Assembly: GCF_001620365.2 (NCBI RefSeq) | Contig: NZ_LQMT02000012.1 | Coordinates: forward strand, 48,795 to 112,794 | Direction of reading: 5' to 3' | DNA length: 64,000 nucleotides | From: Amycolatopsis keratiniphila subsp. keratiniphila | GTDB lineage: Bacteria > Actinomycetota > Actinomycetes > Mycobacteriales > Pseudonocardiaceae | In this document: in pieces, positions 26,521 through 34,972 of the stretch | Layout of the letters: every line of letters starts with the position of its first letter | Numbering within the stretch: position 1 is the first letter of the stretch | Position numbers and translations under genes: made by a program | The notes under the pieces: model-generated | Told to the model about the DNA's origin: nothing | What the model saw: the letters and a program-made list of their open reading frames with translations, nothing else | Database searches by the model: none

Positions 26521-27690
26521 TTACACGAAGGCGCTCTGGCCGGTGATCGCCTTCCCGACGATCAGCGTGTTCATCTCCCGGGTGCCTTCGAACGAGTAGA
26601 TCGCCTCGGCGTCGGTGAAGAACCGCATGATGTCGTTGTCCAGCACGATCCCGTTGCCGCCGAAGATCTCACGGCCCCAGGCGACGACCTCCCGCATCCG
26701 CGAGGTCACGAACGCCTTCGCCAGCGACGAGTGTTCGTCCTTGAAGATCCCGGCGTCCTGCAGCCTCGCCAATTGCACCAGCATGCCCCACGACGCGGTG
26801 ATGTTGCCGAGGCTCTTCACCAGCAGGTCCTGCACCAGCTGGAACCGCGCGATCGGGCGGCCGAACTGCTCGCGCTCCTTGGCGTAGTCCAGCGCGAGTT
26901 CGTACGCGCCGATCATCACGCCCAGCGCCTGCCAGGCCACCCCGCCCCGCGTCGCGCGCAGGATCTCGGCGACGTCGCGGAACGAGTCGATGCCCTGCAA
27001 CCGGTTCGCCTCCGGCACCCGGACGTCGGTCAAGGTGATCTCGGCGTTCTCCACGATCCGGAACGCGAATTTGTTCTCGATCTTGACCGGTACGAATCCC
27101 GGCGAATCCTTCTCGACCACGAAACCCTTGACGTGGTTGTCTTCCTCGTCCCGGGCCCACACGACGACCAGATCGGCGAAGGTCGCGTTGCCGATCCATT
27201 TCTTGGCGCCGTTGAGGATCCAGGTGTCGCCCTCGCGTCGCGCCGTGGTGCGCATGCCGCCCGCGACATCGGAACCACCGAGCGGCTCGGTCATCGCGAA
27301 GGCGCCGATCTTGTCCATCGCGGCCATCGACGGGAGCCAGCGATCGCGCTGTTCCTGGTCGCCGCCCGAGTAGATGCTGTACATCGCGAGTCCGTTGTGG
27401 ACACCGAAGAACGTCGCCACCGACGGGTCCGTGCGGGTCATCTCCATCGCCATCATGCCGCTGAGCAGGTGACTGGTGGCCGGAAGGTGTTCGCCGTAGC
27501 CCTCGTAGGGCAGCCCGGCGAGGCCGAGTTCGCGGAACTTGCCGACGAGTTCGTGCGGGAACTCGCCCTTGGCCCAGTACTCGTTCACCAGCGGCTTGAC
27601 CTCGGTACGCATGAAGTCACGCGTCTTGAGCAGCAGCTTGCGCTCTTCCTCGGACAGCAGGTCCTCGTAGGCGTAGAAGTCGGCGGTCAT
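26521..27690 (-). CDS. Acyl-CoA dehydrogenase, glutaryl-CoA dehydrogenase-like
   Basis: A 389-aa flavin enzyme, last of the five-gene CoA operon. Motifs include AMTEPLGGSDVAGGMRTTA (FAD/substrate), KKWIGNATFADLVVVWARDE, and the C-terminal SFEGTREMNTLIVGKAITG, in which Glu of EGT is the usual catalytic base. The EGT-NTLIVGKAITG pattern resembles glutaryl-CoA dehydrogenases, which also decarboxylate. It would oxidise the CoA ester formed by the first enzyme of the operon. Only one base separates it from the upstream gene. Substrate assignment is inference. Confidence 0.88.
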   Translation of the reverse strand: MTADFYAYEDLLSEEERKLLLKTRDFMRTEVKPLVNEYWAKGEFPHELVGKFRELGLAGLPYEGYGEHLPATSHLLSGMMAMEMTRTDPSVATFFGVHNGLAMYSIYSGGDQEQRDRWLPSMAAMDKIGAFAMTEPLGGSDVAGGMRTTARREGDTWILNGAKKWIGNATFADLVVVWARDEEDNHVKGFVVEKDSPGFVPVKIENKFAFRIVENAEITLTDVRVPEANRLQGIDSFRDVAEILRATRGGVAWQALGVMIGAYELALDYAKEREQFGRPIARFQLVQDLLVKSLGNITASWGMLVQLARLQDAGIFKDEHSSLAKAFVTSRMREVVAWGREIFGGNGIVLDNDIMRFFTDAEAIYSFEGTREMNTLIVGKAITGQSAFV

Positions 27691-27691
27691 T

Positions 27692-28621
27692 TCAGTTCTC
27701 CTCCCTGGCGGCACTGTCCAAAGCGGACAGCACGGCGAGCTGCTTGCGGTCGCGCGTCTCGGCGAGTTCCGAGTACGTGGATGAGCCGTAAGCGGATTCC
27801 ACGGCTTCGATCAGCCGTTCCTGTTCTTCGGGGTCCTGGGAGGGCGTGCCGAGGCCCGCCCACATCTTCTTCATCGACTTGCCGATGTGCTCGGCCATGT
27901 GCCGGTAGCCGCCGGGACCGCCGCCCAGATGCGAGCCGAGGAACGGCCCGACGGTCGACCAGCGGATACCGAGCGAGTTCGTCATCACCGTGTCCAGTTC
28001 GGACGGTGACACCACACCCTGTTCCACCAGGTAGATCGCCTCGCGGCTCAGCGCGTTCTGCAGCCGGTTGCCGACGAAGCCCGGGATCTCCTTGCGTTCC
28101 ACCACCGGAGTGCGGCCGACGAACCGGTAGAACTCCACGGCCCGCTCGACCGACTCGGCACTGGTGCGCTCACCGGGGACGACCTCGACCAGCGGGATCA
28201 GATGCGGCGGGTTGAATGGATGTCCAATGAGGACTCGCGACGCGTCGTCCAGCTCCGCGGCGAACGCCGTCGAGGGGATCGCGGACGACGAGCTGAGCAA
28301 CAGCGCGTGCGCCGGTGCTTCGCGGACCAACCTCGCGAACAGGTCCTTCTTGAACTCGACGTTCTCGGGTCCGTTCTCCTGCACCACGTCCGCGTCGCGG
28401 ACGGCCTCCGCGACGTCGGCGGCGAGGTGGACGCGAGGGGCGAGGTCCGCGGCGGTCCGGCCGAGATGCGGGGCGAACGCCTCCAGCGCGTCCGCGACGG
28501 CCTCGGCGAGGTCGGGACGCGGATCCGAGACGTGGACCTCCATGTCGTGCGCGGCGAACAACGCCGTCCACGACAGGCCGATGGTGCCGGCGCCGATCAC
28601 CGCGGCGGTACGGAAAGTCAT
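27692..28621 (-). CDS. 3-hydroxyacyl-CoA dehydrogenase family protein
   Basis: A 309-aa NAD-dependent dehydrogenase. The Rossmann motif is VIGAGTIGLSW at residue 8. Others are VVQENGPENVEFKKDLF, the catalytic-His segment IGHPFNPPHLIPLVEVVPG and GFVGNRLQNALSREA. Length and motifs suit short-form enzymes such as 3-hydroxybutyryl-CoA or L-carnitine dehydrogenases. In this operon it likely oxidises a 3-hydroxyacyl-CoA produced by the enoyl-CoA hydratase. Its ATG overlaps the stop of the decarboxylase gene (ATGA). Confidence 0.87.
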   Translation of the reverse strand: MTFRTAAVIGAGTIGLSWTALFAAHDMEVHVSDPRPDLAEAVADALEAFAPHLGRTAADLAPRVHLAADVAEAVRDADVVQENGPENVEFKKDLFARLVREAPAHALLLSSSSAIPSTAFAAELDDASRVLIGHPFNPPHLIPLVEVVPGERTSAESVERAVEFYRFVGRTPVVERKEIPGFVGNRLQNALSREAIYLVEQGVVSPSELDTVMTNSLGIRWSTVGPFLGSHLGGGPGGYRHMAEHIGKSMKKMWAGLGTPSQDPEEQERLIEAVESAYGSSTYSELAETRDRKQLAVLSALDSAAREEN

Positions 28622-29364
28622 GACCGTGCTCCCTTCAAGTAGTCGAAGACCGGCTTGACCGGGGCGAGCGTCAGGTCGGTGAGGATGTGGCTCGCGGAAA
28701 CGACCTCCAGCACCGGGAGATCGGCGAGCGGGGCCAGCACGTGCTGGAACAGTTGCAGCCGCGCCGGCCCGGTCCAGGCTTGGATGACCACCACGTCGGT
28801 GATCTCGGTGCGGACCAGCTCGAACACCCGGGGCGAACCGTCGTAGTCCGGGATGGTCTTGAGCATGAACGTCGGCACGGTGATCTGCGCTTCGGCCTCG
28901 GCCACGTCCAGCCGGTGGTGCTTGTAGCCCATCGTCGCGGTCGCGACGCGTTGGCTGCCGTAGTCGAGGGTGCCGACGAGCGCGCCGTTCTCGGCGAACA
29001 GCTTCGGCGAGCCGACGGTCTTCGGGTAGGCGCTGATCTCGCGGCCGGACGCGGTGGCCGGGAAGTTGTCGAGGTACATCGCGTGCAGGTACTCGCCGCG
29101 CTCGCCCTCGAAGCTCACGGGGATCGCTTGCCCGGACTCGGTGTACGGCCCGTAACCGCTGACGTCGCCCATCTTCATCACTTCGAACCGCACCAGCGGT
29201 TCGTCGATCTCCAGTGGCTCCGGCACGACGGCGCGCAGGGCGTCGGCGTCGGTGCGGTAGACGATGTTCAGGTACTCGCGGTTCGTGAACCGGGGCACCA
29301 CCGGTGCGTACGCGGGGTTCGTGAGCGGCGTGGTCACATGCCGGAGAACGTCTTGCTGGTTCAT
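28618..29364 (-). CDS. Acetoacetate decarboxylase family protein
   Basis: A 248-aa protein of the acetoacetate decarboxylase fold. The Schiff-base lysine would be in GREISAYPKTVGSPKL, matching the family's E-x-x-x-x-P-K pattern. Other conserved parts are VPEPLEIDEPLVRFEV and YLHAMYLDNFPATASGRE. Members remove CO2 from acetoacetate or act on related beta-keto acids or enol substrates. It lies between the hydratase and dehydrogenase genes with one-base or overlapping junctions, so it belongs to the same pathway. The exact substrate is not known. Confidence 0.88.
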   Translation of the reverse strand: MNQQDVLRHVTTPLTNPAYAPVVPRFTNREYLNIVYRTDADALRAVVPEPLEIDEPLVRFEVMKMGDVSGYGPYTESGQAIPVSFEGERGEYLHAMYLDNFPATASGREISAYPKTVGSPKLFAENGALVGTLDYGSQRVATATMGYKHHRLDVAEAEAQITVPTFMLKTIPDYDGSPRVFELVRTEITDVVVIQAWTGPARLQLFQHVLAPLADLPVLEVVSASHILTDLTLAPVKPVFDYLKGARS

Positions 29365-29365
29365 C

Positions 29366-30130
29366 TCACTCTCCAGTCCACTGTGGAGCGCGGCGCTCGG
29401 CGAAGGCCTGCATGCCTTCGCGGACGTCGGCCGATTTCATCAGCGCCGGAAGCTCCGAACGCTGGGTGGCAAACGCTTGCGCGTCGGGGACGCCGTCCGC
29501 CGCGCGGACGATCTTCTTGACCAGTGCCAGCGCGAGGGGAGCGTTCGCGGCGATCCGCTCGGCCAGTTGCAGGGCGACCGCGGCGGCCTCACCGCTCGGG
29601 ACGACCCGGTTCACCAGGCCAAGGCTTCCGGCGCGTGCCGCGTCGATCGGTTCGCCGGTGAGCAGGAACTCCATCGCCAGGTGATGCGGGATCCGTTTCG
29701 GCAGCCGGATCACGCCGCCCCCGGCGGCGATCAACCCGCGTTTCACCTCGGGGAGCCCGAACTTCGCGTCCTCGGCGGCGACGATCAGGTCGCAGCCCAG
29801 CGCCAGTTCGAATCCGCCGCCCATCGCCCAGCCTTCGACGGCCGCGATCAGGGGCTTCGACAGTTCGGCCTCGGTCAACCCGCCGAATCCGCGGCCGGGG
29901 ATCTCGGGCGATTCGCCCTTCAGCGCCGCCTTGAGGTCCATCCCGGCGCTGAACGAGCCGTCCGCGCCGGTCAGGACCCCGGCCCGCAACGCGGGATCGG
30001 ATTCCAGCAGGTCCAGTGCTTCGGCCAGACCGGCCGCGACGGCGGCGTTCACCGCGTTGCGGGCCTGGGGCCGGTCGATCGTGATCAGCAGCGTGCCGCC
30101 GACCCGTTCCGTGCGTACTTCGTTGCTCAT
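29366..30130 (-). CDS. Enoyl-CoA hydratase/isomerase family (crotonase)
   Basis: A 254-aa crotonase. The oxyanion-hole segments are GSFSAGMDLKA and VEGWAMGGGFELALGCDL. The region SGEAAAVALQLAERIAANAPL is typical of the family C-terminal helices. It would hydrate a 2-enoyl-CoA made by the acyl-CoA dehydrogenase. ATG 30130 was chosen because GAGGA (from the previous gene's end) is six bases upstream; ATG 30136 is too close to it. Confidence 0.9.
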   Translation of the reverse strand: MSNEVRTERVGGTLLITIDRPQARNAVNAAVAAGLAEALDLLESDPALRAGVLTGADGSFSAGMDLKAALKGESPEIPGRGFGGLTEAELSKPLIAAVEGWAMGGGFELALGCDLIVAAEDAKFGLPEVKRGLIAAGGGVIRLPKRIPHHLAMEFLLTGEPIDAARAGSLGLVNRVVPSGEAAAVALQLAERIAANAPLALALVKKIVRAADGVPDAQAFATQRSELPALMKSADVREGMQAFAERRAPQWTGE

Positions 30131-30139
30131 GGTCATTCC

Positions 30140-31297
30140 TCAGCGAGTGGTGGCGAGTTCACGCAGGACCTCTTCGGTGTCCTGGCCCGGCAGGGGAGCC
30201 AGGCGCCGGACCGAACCGGGGGTCGCGGAGAACTTCACCGGGATGCCGATGGTGCGGATCGAGCCCTCGCTCGGGTGCTCGACGACGTCGAGCAGGTGGC
30301 CGTCGCGGACGTACTCGTCGTCCTGCGCGTGGTCGAGTTCGAGGACGGGTGCCATCGGGATGCTGTGCTTCGCGCAGACCTCGGTCCATTCCGCGGTGGT
30401 CAGCGCCGGGGCGCATTCGGCGATCATCGCGGCCAGTGCCTCGTGGTCGGCGCCGTCGATCGCGTCGCCGTTGACCCGCGGGTCCTCGGCCAGTTCCGGC
30501 CGCCCGGCGGCGTGGAAGAAGTCGCGGAAGTTCTGCGGGTTGTACGGGATCACGCAGGCCATGCCGTCCTTGGTGTGCACCGCCTGGTGGCCGGGGTTCA
30601 TCGACGGACCGAAACCGGTCGGCCCCTCGGCCGGCTCGAAGACGTGCCCGGCGAGATGCTCGACGAGGTTGAACGCGATCAGCGTGTCCGTCATCGGGAT
30701 CTCGACCCGCTGGCCCTCGCCGGTCCGGTCGCGGTGCACCAGTGCGGCGAGCACGGTGTAGGCGATGGTCAGGGAGGAGACCTTGTCGCCGATGATCGTC
30801 GGCAGGTAGACCGGCTTGCCCAGCGCGCGGTTCGCGACGTCGACCAGCCCGGACGACGCCTGCACCGTCTCGTCGTAGGCGGCGTGACCCGCACGGCCGG
30901 AGTCGCCGCGGAAGCCCTGCGCGTGGGCGTAGACCAGGCCGGGGTTGCGCGCGGCGAGGTCGGCGTAGTCCATGCCGAGCCTGCTCAGCGCGCCGGGGCG
31001 CATGTTGGTGATCAGCACGTCGGCGGTGTCGATCAGCTTGAGCGCCTGCTCGCGTTCCTCTTCGTCCTTGAGGTTGAGGGCGACGCTGCGCTTGTTGCGG
31101 TTCACGTTCAGATTGAGCGCGGTCATGCCCGGCGTCGTACGGAACTTGCCCACTCGCACGGTGTCGGCGGGGGACTCGATCTTGATCACGTCGGCGCCCA
31201 GGTCGCCGAGGATCTGTGCGGCGTACGGGCCCATGACGACCGTCGAGAGGTCGATCACGCGAACGCCGTCCAGTGGTCCGGTGGCGGTGTGAGTCAT
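30140..31297 (-). CDS. CaiB/BaiF (class III) CoA-transferase
   Basis: A 385-aa class III CoA-transferase, first gene of the operon. Visible motifs are DLSTVVMGPYAAQILGDLGA, VIKIESP, NRNKRSVALNLK and the active-site Asp in AAYDETVQASSG. It would activate a carboxylic acid by transferring CoA, without a covalent enzyme-CoA thioester ping-pong of class I. With the glutaryl-CoA-dehydrogenase-like enzyme this fits a dicarboxylate such as glutarate, whose known CoA-transferases belong to this family. A terminator and about 80 bp separate it from the LysR gene. Confidence 0.9.
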   Translation of the reverse strand: MTHTATGPLDGVRVIDLSTVVMGPYAAQILGDLGADVIKIESPADTVRVGKFRTTPGMTALNLNVNRNKRSVALNLKDEEEREQALKLIDTADVLITNMRPGALSRLGMDYADLAARNPGLVYAHAQGFRGDSGRAGHAAYDETVQASSGLVDVANRALGKPVYLPTIIGDKVSSLTIAYTVLAALVHRDRTGEGQRVEIPMTDTLIAFNLVEHLAGHVFEPAEGPTGFGPSMNPGHQAVHTKDGMACVIPYNPQNFRDFFHAAGRPELAEDPRVNGDAIDGADHEALAAMIAECAPALTTAEWTEVCAKHSIPMAPVLELDHAQDDEYVRDGHLLDVVEHPSEGSIRTIGIPVKFSATPGSVRRLAPLPGQDTEEVLRELATTR

Positions 31298-31375
31298 TTT
31301 GCTTCCCTTCGCCGTTGTTCGCTCTACCGCCGAAGTTAGGCGCGAATTGCGGGAAAGGGAATGATCAAGAAAAGC

Positions 31376-31408
31376 AGAATGGTATGACCGCGGCGGTCAT
31401 ACCATTCT
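31376..31408 (-). terminator. 15-bp hairpin with T-rich tail after the LysR gene
   Basis: 31376-31390 pairs with 31394-31408 perfectly (core GGTATGACCG). It abuts the LysR stop. On the minus strand CTTTTCTTGATC follows, so it is a good intrinsic terminator. The symmetric sequence could also serve as an operator for the CoA operon promoter just downstream. Confidence 0.75.
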
Positions 31409-32317
31409 TCAGGTCGAAAGCGGTTCGGCGAAGATCTCGCGTACCCCGGCGACGAGTCCGGCGAGGTCGCCCTCCTCGCCGCGGTCGCGCCGCCAGACCA
31501 GTGCGGTCTCCAGCTGGGGCCGGAAATCGGCGAACGGCAGGATGGTCGCGCCGTCGACAAGGAACAGATGCATCGGGCTCGCCGGATCGAGCATCGTGAT
31601 CGAGAACGACGAACCGTTCGCCACCAATTCGGAAATGCCCGAATATTCGGTTCCGCCGACCTTGAGCCGTTTCTTGATACCCGCTTTCGACAGGGTGTGG
31701 TCCATATCGTCCGAATAGGCCGGAATGCTCTCCGACGCCGACGGGATATAGGACAGATCACGCAATTCGGCGAGGTCCACCGTTTCCCGTCCGGCGAACC
31801 GGGCGGCCGGGACGACCGCGCCGAGCCGCTCCACCTGCACCGGGACGATCTCCAGTGCGGGATCGACGACCGGCATCCGGACCAGTGACAACGCCAGCTT
31901 GCCTTCGTGCACCGCGGCGACCAGGTCCGGAGTCGTCCCCGGCCAGCGCTTGAGCTCGAAGCGGTCGTGACAGCGTTCTTCGAGCCGTTTGACCCGCTCG
32001 CGCAGGGCCGGGTGCACACCGGCGGGGATGCCGACGAACACCGTGCTCCGCCGGGGTTTCACTGCTTCCTGCAACCGCCAGGGGATCGCGTTGACCTGTT
32101 CGAGGACGTCCCGCGCGATGGGCAGCAGCGCGGAACCCGCCGCGGTGAGCGTGACGTGGTGCGTGCTGCGGTCGAACAGCTTGTGGCCCAGTTCGTGTTC
32201 GAGGTCCTTGATGCGCTGGCTCAGCGGGGAGGCGGCCATATGCAGTTTGCGGGCCGCCTGGGAGAAGTTCAGTTCCTCGGCGACGGCCACGAAATACCGC
32301 AGGTGCAACATCTCCAC
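31409..32317 (-). CDS. LysR-family transcriptional regulator
   Basis: A 302-aa LysR protein. N-terminal winged helix: LHLRYFVAVAEELNFSQAAR then ASPLSQRIKDLEHELGHKLF. The effector domain follows from about residue 90 (VFVGIPAGVHPAL). It lies four bases after the histidine-kinase gene and upstream of the CoA catabolic operon, on the same strand. It is the obvious candidate regulator of that operon, though it may be cotranscribed with the two-component system. Confidence 0.9.
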   Translation of the reverse strand: MEMLHLRYFVAVAEELNFSQAARKLHMAASPLSQRIKDLEHELGHKLFDRSTHHVTLTAAGSALLPIARDVLEQVNAIPWRLQEAVKPRRSTVFVGIPAGVHPALRERVKRLEERCHDRFELKRWPGTTPDLVAAVHEGKLALSLVRMPVVDPALEIVPVQVERLGAVVPAARFAGRETVDLAELRDLSYIPSASESIPAYSDDMDHTLSKAGIKKRLKVGGTEYSGISELVANGSSFSITMLDPASPMHLFLVDGATILPFADFRPQLETALVWRRDRGEEGDLAGLVAGVREIFAEPLST

Positions 32318-32321
32318 CCGA

Positions 32322-33671
32322 TCACCCTAACCGGAGCGCCACCGTGAAGGCGGCTCCGCCTTCCGGCGCCGGGCCCGCCGTCAGCGTGCCGCCCATCCGG
32401 GTGACCAGGCCGTGTGCCAGCGCGAGCCCGATACCCGAACCGACCGGGCGGCTGTCGCGGTAGCGCCGGTTCAGCACTCCGCGTTCGAACGCGACCGGGT
32501 AGTCCTCCGGCGCCAGGCCGGGCCCGCCGTCGCGTACCGCCAGCCGGGCTTGGCCGTCGGCCGCGACCAGGGAGAACACCATCGGCGCGCCCGCCGGAGT
32601 CACGCGCAGAGCGTTCTCGGCCAGTCCGTCGACGACCTGGCGGAGCCGCCGCGGATCGGCGATCACCGGCACCTCGCCGGGCGGCCGCTCGACCACCAGC
32701 GTGACGTCCTGCCGCGTGCACCGCAGCCGCCAGACGTCCGCGCATTCGTCCACCAGCGCGGCGAGATCGAGCCGGGCCGGGTCGAGGCGGAATTCGTCCG
32801 CGCCCAGCCGTGCCAGCTCCAGCAGATCGCTGACCAGGCGTTCCAGCCGTTCCGCCTCACGATGGATGGTCTGCCCGGCGCGGCGCGCGTCCTCGCCTTC
32901 GGCCACGCCGTCCCCGATCGCCTCGGCGAATCCGGTGACGGCGGTCAGCGGCGTCCGCAGTTCGTGCGACACCGAAAGCAGGAACTCGCGCTGCCGCGCC
33001 TCGCTGTACTGCAGGGCGTCGGCCAGTTCGTTGACCGATTTCGCCACGTCCGCGACCTCGGACGGACCTTCCACCGGAACGCGCAGGTCACGCCGCCCGG
33101 CGCGCATCCCGCTCGCCACCGACGCGACCCGGCGCAGCGGCCGCGACAGCATCCGGCTCAGCACCAGCCCGGCGATCGCGGCGACCGCCAGCCCGGCGCC
33201 GAGCGCGAGCACGGTGTTGCGCACCAAGGTCCGGCCGCGTGCCTCGCCGATCTCCGTCGCTTGGACGAGCGCGAACGCGGCCCCCTTGGTGCCCACGGCG
33301 CGGACTTCGACGAGGTACTGCTCGCCCTCCACCGACACCGTGCCCGAGCGCGTGAATCCCGTTCGGGCGGCGGCGATCGCCGCCTCCGTCCCGGCGCCGC
33401 CGAGTGTCCCGTTCGGACGACGGACGACGACGTCGATCCCTTGCCCGCGCACGACTTCGGCGACCTTGCCGACGCTGAGCCGGTTCCCGATGCCGGTCTC
33501 GTCGAGCTGGCTCGCGACCACGTCGGCCTGCGCCGAAAGCGACTGCCGGAGCACGTCGGTGCCGGTGGTGCGGATGAGCCGGGCCGCGACCAGCCCGGCG
33601 ACCACCACCGCGACCGCGGCGATCGCGAGGCACACCACGGTGATCCGCAGCGCGAGCGACGTCCGGTTCAT
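32322..33671 (-). CDS. Sensor histidine kinase
   Basis: A 449-aa membrane kinase. A TM segment at about 10-32 and another at about 150-172 flank an extracytoplasmic sensor of about 115 residues. A HAMP domain comes next (SRMLSRPLRRVASVASGM). The H-box is SVSHELRTPLTAVTGF, the N-box ENALRVTPAG, and ATP-lid motifs are DGGPGLAPED and GSGIGLALAHGL. Its GTPase-like name is not needed: this is an orthodox HisKA/HATPase partner of the adjacent OmpR-type regulator, whose stop overlaps its ATG. Confidence 0.93.
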   Translation of the reverse strand: MNRTSLALRITVVCLAIAAVAVVVAGLVAARLIRTTGTDVLRQSLSAQADVVASQLDETGIGNRLSVGKVAEVVRGQGIDVVVRRPNGTLGGAGTEAAIAAARTGFTRSGTVSVEGEQYLVEVRAVGTKGAAFALVQATEIGEARGRTLVRNTVLALGAGLAVAAIAGLVLSRMLSRPLRRVASVASGMRAGRRDLRVPVEGPSEVADVAKSVNELADALQYSEARQREFLLSVSHELRTPLTAVTGFAEAIGDGVAEGEDARRAGQTIHREAERLERLVSDLLELARLGADEFRLDPARLDLAALVDECADVWRLRCTRQDVTLVVERPPGEVPVIADPRRLRQVVDGLAENALRVTPAGAPMVFSLVAADGQARLAVRDGGPGLAPEDYPVAFERGVLNRRYRDSRPVGSGIGLALAHGLVTRMGGTLTAGPAPEGGAAFTVALRLG

Positions 33672-34357
33672 CCGGCGTCCGCCGCGTAACCGATGCCGCG
33701 GACCGTCCTGATCGGACTGTGCTCGCCCAGTTTCCCGCGCAGCTGGGCGATGTGGACGTCGACGGTCCGCGTGCCAGCCGAAGCCGCGTACCCCCAGACG
33801 GAACTGAGCAGCTGTTCGCGGCTGAACACCTGGCCGGGCCGTCGCGCCAGATGGGTCAGCAGATCGAACTCGGTCGACGTCAGCGCGATCTCGGTGCCGC
33901 CCGTCCAGACCCGACGCTGGGTGACGTCGACCCGGACGGCGCCCGCGGTGTAGGTCTCGGAGGGCGACGGCGCCCCGGCGGCCCGGCGCAGCACGGTCCG
34001 GACCCGCGCCGCGAGTTCACGCGGGCTGAACGGTTTCGTCAGGTAGTCGTCCGCGCCGATCTCCAAGCCCAGTAAGCGGTCCAGTTCGTCGTCGCGCGCG
34101 GTCACGAACAGCACGGGCGTCCAGTCGCCGTCCGCGCGCAGGGTCCGGCAGATCTCGATACCGTCCATTCCGGACAGTCCGATGTCGAGCACGATCGCGA
34201 CCGGGCGCATCCGCCGGATCGTGGCCAGTGCCGCGCCGCCGTCCGCCTCCACGTGCACGCCGAACCCGTCCCGCCGCAGGTACAGCGAGGCGAGTTCGGC
34301 GATCGCGGGGTCGTCCTCGACGACCAGCACCAGCCCGCGTCCCGGTTGTGTCGTCAC
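33668..34357 (-). CDS. OmpR/PhoB-family response regulator
   Basis: A 229-aa regulator. The receiver has the acidic pair VVEDDPAIAE, phosphorylatable Asp in IVLDIGLSGMDGIE, Thr in VLFVTARDDE and Lys in LTKPFSPRELAARV. The C-terminal winged helix contains STEFDLLTHLARRPGQVFSR and GTRTVDVHIAQLRGKL. GTG 34357 is the start. It pairs with the downstream kinase. Two small exported-protein genes directly upstream may belong to the same signalling unit. Confidence 0.94.
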   Translation of the reverse strand: MTTQPGRGLVLVVEDDPAIAELASLYLRRDGFGVHVEADGGAALATIRRMRPVAIVLDIGLSGMDGIEICRTLRADGDWTPVLFVTARDDELDRLLGLEIGADDYLTKPFSPRELAARVRTVLRRAAGAPSPSETYTAGAVRVDVTQRRVWTGGTEIALTSTEFDLLTHLARRPGQVFSREQLLSSVWGYAASAGTRTVDVHIAQLRGKLGEHSPIRTVRGIGYAADAG

Positions 34358-34369
34358 CGGCCGATCCTG

Positions 34370-34534
34370 TCACGGGGCCGGATCGCCGGCCATGTCCTGC
34401 TCGATCGAGTCGAGGGTGTGCTGGACGTCGCTCAGCTCGCCCGGCGCCGGGCTCGACGCGGGCTCGTCGTCGCCGCACGCGGCCGTGCCGAATAGCGCGA
34501 GCGCGGTCAACCCCGCGGCCAGGAGGCGTTTCAC
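34370..34534 (-). CDS. Very small lipoprotein (54 aa)
   Basis: GTG 34534 overlaps the stop of the preceding exported-protein gene (GTGA). The 54 residues are a basic start (VKRLLAAG), a hydrophobic core, lipobox FGTAAC, and a short acidic mature part (ELSDVQHTLDSIEQDMAGD). The last motif recurs in small lipoproteins next to actinobacterial two-component genes, from memory. It may be a sensor accessory. Function unknown. Confidence 0.7.
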   Translation of the reverse strand: MKRLLAAGLTALALFGTAACGDDEPASSPAPGELSDVQHTLDSIEQDMAGDPAP

Positions 34535-34899
34535 TTGCCCGCCTTGCAGTGCGCGCCGGCGAACGCGTCGAGCTTCTGCTTCGCCGCGGTGAGTTCGGGA
34601 AGCCGTCCGCTGCGCTTGTCGGCACGCTTCTGGAGCCTGTCGGCGGTGTCGTTGTGGCCCTTCTTGCGCTGGCCCTCGGCCCGGGCCTTGAGGTTCGCGA
34701 CCGAGCCGCGGACCTCGGCGCCGCCGTTGATGCGTTCGGTGAGCTTCGCGGTGCGCTGGGTGAGTTTGGGCAGCCATTCGGCGCACAGTGTCTGGGACTC
34801 TTCGGGGCTCAGGGTGATCGGTGCCTGGGCCGAGGCGGCGGGGGCGAGGGCGACGAGGCCGGCGGCGGTGAGGCAGACGGCGATGGTGTGTTTCAGCAT
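34531..34899 (-). CDS. Small secreted protein, function unknown
   Basis: A 122-aa protein with signal peptide (MLKHTIAVCLTAAGLVALAP, cleavage near ASAQA). The mature part is helical and strongly charged (SVANLKARAEGQRKKGHNDT, DRLQKRADKRSGRL). Two cysteines, in QTLCAEW and near the end in AHCKAGK, could form a disulfide. It is the first gene of the unit leading to the small lipoprotein and the two-component system, and could be a periplasmic-side partner of the kinase. The ATG has no strong ribosome site. Confidence 0.72.
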   Translation of the reverse strand: MLKHTIAVCLTAAGLVALAPAASAQAPITLSPEESQTLCAEWLPKLTQRTAKLTERINGGAEVRGSVANLKARAEGQRKKGHNDTADRLQKRADKRSGRLPELTAAKQKLDAFAGAHCKAGK

Positions 34900-34972
34900 G
34901 CGAAGAGCGTGGCGCGGCCGGATACGAGGAATGTGGGGGAAATGTTCGGGTTTTGTAAGCGATACTCGGACG

